A stretch of 64,000 nt of DNA from Burkholderia stagnalis (GTDB taxonomy: Bacteria > Pseudomonadota > Gammaproteobacteria > Burkholderiales > Burkholderiaceae). This document shows, in pieces, positions 58,231 to 64,000 of this stretch. The notes under the pieces were generated by a model, which saw only the letters and a list, made by a program, of their open reading frames with translations, made no database searches and was not told where the DNA came from. Within the stretch, counting starts at the first letter, position 1. The number at the start of each line of letters is the position of its first letter. A program made the position numbers and the translations under genes. The stretch spans positions 186,001-250,000 of the forward strand of contig NZ_CADESW010000008.1 in NCBI RefSeq assembly GCF_902830275.1, written 5' to 3'.

Positions 58231-59172
58231 CTACCGATATCCCGGGGGATTCAGACTGGAATCCCGCACATATGGGTCGCCCGGCTCGATTCGGCACGCC
58301 GCCTCGACGTCCGCCGGCCACCTCGGCACCTTGCTCGTCGCTCGGTTCACCAGACGACCGATGAAGAACAGAACATGGAACGGGGACATCAGCCATTTGA
58401 AGACCGGATTCCATGCATCGTTCGACACGAGCGCGATCCAGCCCTGGTACAGCGTTTCGCGTTTGTCTGCGATCGGCAGATACAACCCAAGCCCGGGCGC
58501 GTTGAGTACGGCGCGAGGACCTTCTTCCATGTATCGGCGGATGAACTCCCAGTGACGCAGGCAGTATTCCCGGCTGGTTGATGCGTAACCGAAGACGAAC
58601 ATCTCTTCGACTGTCTTCGGATCCTTGAGCACAAGGCCACATATGCCGAGCGTGCGGACGCCTGCCGACACCTGCATGTTGACCCGCAAGGCGAAGTACA
58701 CGTTATCCCACGACGCCTTCAGCACCGTGCCGTCACCACGAAAGACGTAAACCATGCGCGTTCGGCGGTTAAGGCGAATGGGGTAGTGTGTGTATCCGAA
58801 CCATTCTCCAATTTTCTTAAAGAAAACAACAAAAACTACGACGCCAAACAGCATAAGTATTGTTATTCCAAATAACGCAGCCGTCATTTCCCACTGATCC
58901 CGACGATCCCATTCAGAATTCAAGTAGAAATCAAATAGCGCAGACCCCCAAATTTTCACGAGTACCCAACCAAATAACCCGACGGCCCATATACCTATGA
59001 TGCTCATCAACCCTCGATTTTTATGAAACCCATCTACTAGCTCGATATACGTCGAGTTCATCTTGATTACCATCGCAGATGCATGGGGATCCGCAACACG
59101 CTGCTTGATGAGAAGATGCCATTCACGGTCCTGCTCAGTCAGCGGGCGTTGTTTTTTGCTTGTCGTAAACAT
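58231..59172 (-). CDS. DUF6708-type membrane protein, copy 1 (putative immunity protein)
   Basis: A 313-aa membrane protein. A cytoplasmic N-terminus (MFTTSKKQRPLTEQDREW) is followed by TM1 at about residues 55-72, TM2 at about 97-118 and a long C-terminal domain with FGYTHYPIRLNRRTRMVYVF and WEFIRRYMEEGP. It is a near duplicate of the protein at 60445-61383. Differences concentrate in residues of about 57-118, i.e. the two TM helices and their loop. Its ATG shares a base with the stop of the preceding toxin fragment (TAATG). Position and topology suggest immunity against a pore-forming toxin. Confidence 0.8.
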   Translation of the reverse strand: MFTTSKKQRPLTEQDREWHLLIKQRVADPHASAMVIKMNSTYIELVDGFHKNRGLMSIIGIWAVGLFGWVLVKIWGSALFDFYLNSEWDRRDQWEMTAALFGITILMLFGVVVFVVFFKKIGEWFGYTHYPIRLNRRTRMVYVFRGDGTVLKASWDNVYFALRVNMQVSAGVRTLGICGLVLKDPKTVEEMFVFGYASTSREYCLRHWEFIRRYMEEGPRAVLNAPGLGLYLPIADKRETLYQGWIALVSNDAWNPVFKWLMSPFHVLFFIGRLVNRATSKVPRWPADVEAACRIEPGDPYVRDSSLNPPGYR

Positions 59173-60422
59173 TACGCCCCCGCCATCGCCTTATTGAAGT
59201 CCGATTGCTCGACTTTTGGCTCGTCGTAGCGACTCGGCGTCGGCAAGACACCCCAATAGGTTCTTTCCAACCATTGAGAAAAAATGTCGCCTTTGATGTG
59301 ATCGATCAACATACCTAGCGCCACCAGTACGACAGCCAGTACCACGCCCCACCCGGTCAGACTCAAGCCGAATAGCATCGTGGCTCCACCAGCAGCGGCA
59401 AAAGCAGCCCATCCAGCAAGCCCTGCCGCAAGCACTCCAACGAATCCAGAAATGCCCTGGAGCATCATCAGCCCCCATTTATTTTGATACCAGCTATCAA
59501 CAACGTCCGCAAAATCCATCGCCGCCGACACCCCCCAAACCACCGCATTCACCACCCCCACCGCCCGCAACGCAATATCCGCCCGCGCTGCCAACCGCTC
59601 GCCTGCCCGCCGCTCCGCCATCCCCGTCGCATACAAATTCCGCCACGTCCCATACGCCTTCACCACCGTACCGCCCCCCACCGCAATCGAACCCACGAAC
59701 ATCGCGCCACCCAGCGTCTCCCGCAAATCCTGCTGCCCCGTCTTCTGGAACGACAGCGCCTTCTCCTCGCTTTCCAGCAGCGCCTTCCACCCCGCGAACT
59801 CGCACATCCCGTCGATCATCGCCAGCGCCCCCGCCGACACCGTCCCAACCATCGGCGCACTCAGCCTCGCCCTCAGCAACCGGTACTCCCGTACGCTCCC
59901 CGGCGACGTCACCTTCTCCGCCAGCAACTTCACCTTCTTAGTCGGATCGCTGATCACCTTCACTTCGTTCTCGAGGTCATCGGTGATGAACACCACCATC
60001 CTCGATTCCGCCTGCCCCGCCGCCGCCACCCTCTTCTCGAACGACGCAAGATTCCCGCTCGCAAAGCTCCCCACCACCTGACGCTCCGCGTGCGTCGTCA
60101 ACTGCCTCACCTGCTGCGCCGACAGCGGCTTGCCTTCCGCCTTGCCGGCATCCGCGACGTTGTCCACGAACATCTGCGATAGCGTCTTGATCGTCTCCCG
60201 CGCCCCACCACTGATTTCCACCGTTCCCGCCGGCATCTTCAATGCCACACCCACCACCGCCATCCACCGCGAGAGCGCCTTCTCCATCGCATTGCCGTTG
60301 TATTCACGCAAGGCCGTCGACACCTGCGCCCCGATCTGCGTCAGCACGTTCGCCACCGAATCCGGCAACAGCTTCGGCCGCGCCCGGTAGTTATCGATGA
60401 TTTGCCCAGTCGCGAGGTTCAT
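59172..60422 (-). CDS. Orphan C-terminal toxin module, copy 1 (truncated VasX-like effector)
   Basis: A 416-aa frame that repeats the C-terminal part of the effector at 61383-64000, starting at RPKLLPDSVANVLTQIGAQV. It lacks the N-terminal delivery region. The first 18 or so residues (MNLATGQIIDNYRA) are unique. Near the C-terminus lie several hydrophobic helices (VGVLAAGLAGWAAFAAAG, LTGWGVVLAVVLVALGMLI), consistent with membrane insertion. ATG 60422 has no good ribosome site; a TTG at 60443 is in frame. It may be a displaced toxin kept as donor sequence, or be silent. Confidence 0.75.
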   Translation of the reverse strand: MNLATGQIIDNYRARPKLLPDSVANVLTQIGAQVSTALREYNGNAMEKALSRWMAVVGVALKMPAGTVEISGGARETIKTLSQMFVDNVADAGKAEGKPLSAQQVRQLTTHAERQVVGSFASGNLASFEKRVAAAGQAESRMVVFITDDLENEVKVISDPTKKVKLLAEKVTSPGSVREYRLLRARLSAPMVGTVSAGALAMIDGMCEFAGWKALLESEEKALSFQKTGQQDLRETLGGAMFVGSIAVGGGTVVKAYGTWRNLYATGMAERRAGERLAARADIALRAVGVVNAVVWGVSAAMDFADVVDSWYQNKWGLMMLQGISGFVGVLAAGLAGWAAFAAAGGATMLFGLSLTGWGVVLAVVLVALGMLIDHIKGDIFSQWLERTYWGVLPTPSRYDEPKVEQSDFNKAMAGA

Positions 60423-60444
60423 CAGCGAAGCTCGGTTCTTCAAT

Positions 60445-61383
60445 TCACCGATATCCCGGCGGATTCAGGCTGGAATCCCGCACATACGGATCGCCCGGCT
60501 CGATTCGGCACGCCGCTTCCACATCCGCCGGCCACCTCGGCACCTTGCTCGTTACTCGGTTCACCAGACGACCGATGAAAAACGCCACATGAAACGGAAA
60601 CATCAGCCATTTGAAGACCGGATTCCACGCGTCGTTCGACACAAGCTCGATCCAGCCCTGGTACAGCGTTTCGCGTTTGTCCGCGATCGGCAGATACAAC
60701 CCAAGCCCGGGCGCGTTGAGCACGGCGCGCGGTCCTTCTTCCATGTATCGGCGAATAAACTCCCAGTGACGCAGGCAGTATTCCCGGCTGCTTGACGCGT
60801 AACCGAAGACGAACATTTCTTCGACTGTCTTGGAATCCTTGAGCACAAGGCCGCATATGCCGAGCGTGCGGACGCCCGCCACCTGCATGTTGACCCGCAA
60901 GGCAAAGTACACGTCGTCCCACGACGCCTTCAATACCGTACCGTCACCACGAAAGACGTAAACCATGCGCGTTCGGCGGTTAAGGCGAATGGGGTAGTGC
61001 GTGTATCCGAACCATTCGCCAATTTTTCGAAGGAAAGTTACGCTGCCTAAAATTGTCGCCAGCAAAATTAGAGAGCAAACCCCAATCGCCAACAGCATTC
61101 TCCGCTCGTCATGCCGATTCCAATTCTGATCCATGTAGTGATCAAAAATTGCAACGCTGAAAAGCTGATAGAAAAACCATGCACACAGCACAAACGCAAG
61201 AACTCCAATAATGCTCATCAGGCCACGATTCGTGTGGTAACCATCAACAAGCTCCAGGTAAGTTGAATTCATCCTGATTGCCATCGCGGACGCATGAGGG
61301 TCTTCGGCACGGCGCTTAATGGGGAGATGCCATTCGCGATCCTGCTCAGTCAGAGGGCGTTCTTTTTTGCTAGTCGTAAACAT
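60445..61383 (-). CDS. DUF6708-type membrane protein, copy 2 (putative cognate immunity protein)
   Basis: A 312-aa paralogue of the protein at 58231-59172 with the same layout: two TM helices (about residues 57-75 and 97-118) and a conserved C-terminal domain. Its TM window (LAFVLCAWFFYQLFSVAIFD, then SLILLATILGSVTFL) differs strongly from copy 1, whereas the flanks are almost identical. The ATG at 61383 shares a base with the effector stop; GTG 61386 would also start in frame. Placed directly after the full-length effector, it is the most likely cognate immunity protein. Confidence 0.8.
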   Translation of the reverse strand: MFTTSKKERPLTEQDREWHLPIKRRAEDPHASAMAIRMNSTYLELVDGYHTNRGLMSIIGVLAFVLCAWFFYQLFSVAIFDHYMDQNWNRHDERRMLLAIGVCSLILLATILGSVTFLRKIGEWFGYTHYPIRLNRRTRMVYVFRGDGTVLKASWDDVYFALRVNMQVAGVRTLGICGLVLKDSKTVEEMFVFGYASSSREYCLRHWEFIRRYMEEGPRAVLNAPGLGLYLPIADKRETLYQGWIELVSNDAWNPVFKWLMFPFHVAFFIGRLVNRVTSKVPRWPADVEAACRIEPGDPYVRDSSLNPPGYR

Positions 61384-64000
61384 CACGCCCCCGCCATCGC
61401 CTTACTAAAGTCCGACTGCTCTATCTTGGACTCCGTGTAACGACTCGGCACCGGCAAGACACCCCAATAGGTTCTTTCCAACCATTGAGAAAAAATGTCG
61501 CCTTTGATCTGATCGATCAACATACCTAGCGCCACCAGTACGACAGCCAGCACCACCCCCCACCCAGTCAGACTTAGGCCAAATAGCATCGTGCCTCCAC
61601 CGGCGGTAGCAAATGCAGCCCATCCGGCAACGAAAGCAGCAGCGATACCTAAAGCCCCGGAGAAAAGCTGGAGCATTGCCAACTCCCATTTATTTTGATG
61701 TAAGCTGCTCGCCGCATCGACCCAATCCATCGCCGCCGACACCCCCCAAACCACCGCATTCACCACCCCCACCACCCGCAACGCAATATCCGCTCGCGCC
61801 GCCAGCTTTTCACCTGCCCGCCGCTCCGCCATCCCCGTCGCGTATAAGTTCCGCCACGTCCCATACGCCTTCACCACCGTACCGACCCCCACCGCAATCG
61901 AACCCACGAACATCGCGCCACCCAGCGTCTCCCGCAAATCCTGCTGCCCCGTCTTCTGGAACGACAGCGCCTTCTCCTCGCTTTCCAGCAGCGCCTTCCA
62001 CCCCGCGAACTCGCACATCCCGTCGATCATCGCCAGCGCCCCCGCCGACACCGTCCCAACCATCGGCGCACTCAGCCTCGCCCTCAGCAACCTGTACTCC
62101 CGCACGCTCCCCGGCGACGTCACCTTCTCCGCCAGCAACTTCACCTTCTTCGTCGGATCGCTGATCGCCTTCAGTTCGTTCTCGAGGTCATCGGTGATGA
62201 ACACCACCATCCTCGACTTCGCCTGCCCCGCCGCCGCCACCCTCTTCTCGAACGACGCAAGATTCCCGCTCGCAAAGCTCCCGACCACCTGACGCTCCGC
62301 GTGCGTCGTCAACTGCCTCACCTGCTGCGCCGACAGCGGCTTGCCTTCCGCCTTGCCGGCATCCGCGACGTTGTCCACGAACATCTGCGATAGCGTCTTG
62401 ATCGTCTCCCGCGCCCCACCACTGATTTCCACCGTTCCCGCCGGCATCTTCAATGCCACACCCACCACCGCCATCCACCGCGAGAGCGCCTTCTCCATCG
62501 CATTGCCGTTGTATTCACGCAAGGCCGTCGACACCTGCGCCCCGATCTGCGTCAGCACGTTCGCCACCGAATCCGGCAACAGCTTCGGCCGCGCATCCTG
62601 CTTCGCCTGCGCGGCCTCGGCCTGACTGGCCTTCGCCGCCGCCTCGGCCTGCTCGGCCGCTCGCTTCAGCGGGTTGTCGAAGAGCGCCACGCCCGCCGAC
62701 ATCGCAGCCCCCAGCGCGAACTCCCGGGACGCCGCTTCCGCTTTCGCCTTGGCCCGATCCGCCGCCGCCTGTGCTTGTCGAGCCTTTGCCTGAATCGCCG
62801 GGTCCACCTTGAGCAGCACCTGAACGTGGCGCGTGTACTGATCCATGAGCGCCTTCCACGGCACCGCGTCCGGCTCCAGCGGCGCGGCCGCCATCGCCTT
62901 GATCAGGTCGTCCTGACGCAACATCAGCGCACGCAGCAGCAGATTGGTTTTCTCGGTGATGTCGCCCTTGAGCCAGCGCAGGTAAATCTCGCCGCAGCCA
63001 CCGATCTGCTGGGTGGCCGCCATGCAGCGCTGCAGCGTCTCCGCGTAGACATCGCCGGACAACGGATCCGAGCCGTCATGCGTGCAATCGAGCTTGTTGG
63101 CGAGCAGATTGCTTTGCATCCACGCGGCATGCGCCTTTGCAAGCGACTCGATGTGCTGCCTCTGCAACGCATCGGATGCCTTCTTGTATTCCTCGACCCA
63201 TCCGTCGTAGGCGGCGACGTTCAGCTTGGCGCGGTACGCTTGCCAGGATTTCTCCTGCGCCTCCTTCCACTTCGTCGGCGACGGATTCCGGATCAGCGCA
63301 TCCAACTCGTTTTGCCTGGCAAGTGACTCTGCCGTCGTCCCAACTGCCGGTCGACCCGACGCCGGACGATTGGCCGTCGATGGCGTGGTCGCCATCGCCT
63401 CGCTATGTTCACGCGCCACTTCGTAGCTCAGCTTCAGATAGTCCGCGAGGTCGTTTGCCTTGCGAAACACTTCGAGCTTGACCTTCTCGTCGTTGGTCGC
63501 GCGCAGCGTCTTGATCGCCCCGTCGAGCGCGACCAGGTTCCGGTAGGTCGTCGGATACGGCCCATACCCTGCGCCATACTTTTCCTTCTCGACGCGCGTA
63601 TCGAGCAGTCGTTCCGAATGCCAGTTGATCAGCGCCACCAGATCCTGCGTCACGCCCGCCGGGTCGTCCACCGCGACGATCGCGCCCGCCAGCTCCGGGC
63701 TGCGTCGGCGGCACGCGGCCTGCACGCCGTCCGCCTTGCCCGCATGCAAATGGAATCGGGGCGCCGACGACGGCGCGAAACCATTGGGTACCGGCTTGGC
63801 CGGCGCGTATTCAGCGACCGTCTTCGCCAGTTCACTCATCGGCACGGCGTGCGGGACGCTGCCACGCCCGTGGGCCGTGGCCGCTTTCGCCGAAGCCTGA
63901 TGCGATTTCGCCCAAGCGCCCGCATCGAACGCGCGCATGTGCAACTCGCGCAGCCGCTTTCCGTGTGGCCCGCGATGCGCGTCGATGACCGCCGACGTCC
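61383..64000 (-). CDS. Large T6SS effector, VasX-like / BTH_I2691-like family (partial, N-terminus beyond window)
   Basis: At least 871 residues, open to the right edge. The first ATG in view (63938) lies in mid-sequence: the codons before it (VIDAHRGPHGKRLREL) look coding, so the true start is beyond 64000. DDPAGVTQDLVALINWHSERL resembles the N-terminal region of VasX-type effectors. A long helical, Ala/Lys-rich middle (AIQAKARQAQAAADRAKAKA) follows. The C-terminal 400 residues end in a cluster of hydrophobic helices (GIAAAFVAGWAAFATAGG, LTGWGVVLAVVLVALGMLI) like colicin-type pore formers. It probably permeabilises the inner membrane of rivals after T6SS delivery. Confidence 0.75.
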   Translation of the reverse strand, partial: TSAVIDAHRGPHGKRLRELHMRAFDAGAWAKSHQASAKAATAHGRGSVPHAVPMSELAKTVAEYAPAKPVPNGFAPSSAPRFHLHAGKADGVQAACRRRSPELAGAIVAVDDPAGVTQDLVALINWHSERLLDTRVEKEKYGAGYGPYPTTYRNLVALDGAIKTLRATNDEKVKLEVFRKANDLADYLKLSYEVAREHSEAMATTPSTANRPASGRPAVGTTAESLARQNELDALIRNPSPTKWKEAQEKSWQAYRAKLNVAAYDGWVEEYKKASDALQRQHIESLAKAHAAWMQSNLLANKLDCTHDGSDPLSGDVYAETLQRCMAATQQIGGCGEIYLRWLKGDITEKTNLLLRALMLRQDDLIKAMAAAPLEPDAVPWKALMDQYTRHVQVLLKVDPAIQAKARQAQAAADRAKAKAEAASREFALGAAMSAGVALFDNPLKRAAEQAEAAAKASQAEAAQAKQDARPKLLPDSVANVLTQIGAQVSTALREYNGNAMEKALSRWMAVVGVALKMPAGTVEISGGARETIKTLSQMFVDNVADAGKAEGKPLSAQQVRQLTTHAERQVVGSFASGNLASFEKRVAAAGQAKSRMVVFITDDLENELKAISDPTKKVKLLAEKVTSPGSVREYRLLRARLSAPMVGTVSAGALAMIDGMCEFAGWKALLESEEKALSFQKTGQQDLRETLGGAMFVGSIAVGVGTVVKAYGTWRNLYATGMAERRAGEKLAARADIALRVVGVVNAVVWGVSAAMDWVDAASSLHQNKWELAMLQLFSGALGIAAAFVAGWAAFATAGGGTMLFGLSLTGWGVVLAVVLVALGMLIDQIKGDIFSQWLERTYWGVLPVPSRYTESKIEQSDFSKAMAGA

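Larger units (their letters stand above)
58231..62594 (-). repeat. Tandem duplication of a toxin C-terminus/immunity cassette
   Basis: Two units of about 2.2 kb: 58231-60383 and 60445-62594. Each holds a DUF6708 gene followed (towards higher coordinates) by the toxin C-terminal coding region. The nucleotide match ends abruptly at GCTTCGGCCGCGC (up to 60383 and 62594). Long stretches, e.g. 59517-60383 against 61728-62594, differ by only a few bases by eye. Two windows are strongly divergent: about 59395-59515 against 61606-61726 (toxin) and about 58818-59001 against 61029-61212 (DUF6708). Confidence 0.88.

Overview
The window reads as a replicon of Burkholderia sensu stricto, probably a Burkholderia cepacia-complex-like species. 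The reasons are very GC-rich coding sequence with strong third-position bias, densely packed operons with ATGA overlaps, and gene content typical of the genus: a rhamnolipid rhl operon next to betIBA, a metR/metE pair, a yfhM-pbpC pair and a type VI secretion (T6SS) locus. Species and replicon cannot be fixed from the sequence alone. I saw no rRNA, tRNA, insertion sequence, prophage or CRISPR array.

Layout. 1-7975 (minus strand) is a rhamnolipid operon in the order rhlA, ICMT-like methyltransferase, rhlB, MFS exporter, rhlC, NodT-type outer-membrane lipoprotein, EmrA/HlyD adaptor (cut by the window edge). It joins synthesis of the lipid moiety, two rhamnosylations and a tripartite export route; the integral-membrane methyltransferase is the unusual member. 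An AT-rich stretch (7976-8709) separates it from betI-betB-betA (choline to glycine betaine), which has a 12-bp-arm inverted repeat as a likely BetI operator. 12869-19340 holds a YadGH-type ABC exporter, an MFS metabolite transporter, a methyl-accepting chemotaxis protein, a YCII-domain protein and a secreted protein. 19507-22851 is the divergent metR/metE pair with a long palindrome between them.

22961-28957 is a mixed region: a DinB-like protein, a truncated alpha/beta-hydrolase remnant, a secreted esterase, a divergent hypothetical/HTH pair, a Cys-less HMA-like protein, OsmC and a pirin. 28970-39759 (minus) encodes PbpC and a 1999-aa bacterial alpha-2-macroglobulin (periplasmic anti-protease partner of PbpC), then a DUF3857/transglutaminase-like secreted protein. 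40480-43774 has a glutamine synthetase paralogue, an OsmC-like protein and a D-2-hydroxyacid dehydrogenase. 43937-47728 is an osmoprotectant ABC importer with the gene order of E. coli yehZYXW; with betIBA it gives the window a second osmoadaptation module.

47750-64000 (minus) is part of a T6SS locus: tssJ, tssG, tssF, tssM, an unrecognised membrane protein, a PAAR spike protein, an ankyrin-repeat lipoprotein, and a large VasX-like (BTH_I2691-like) effector that runs off the right edge. The effector's C-terminal toxin half and the following DUF6708 membrane protein are duplicated in tandem. The copies are almost identical except in one transmembrane window of the toxin and one of the membrane protein, the pattern expected if these windows set toxin-immunity specificity. 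This is the most interesting system in the window.
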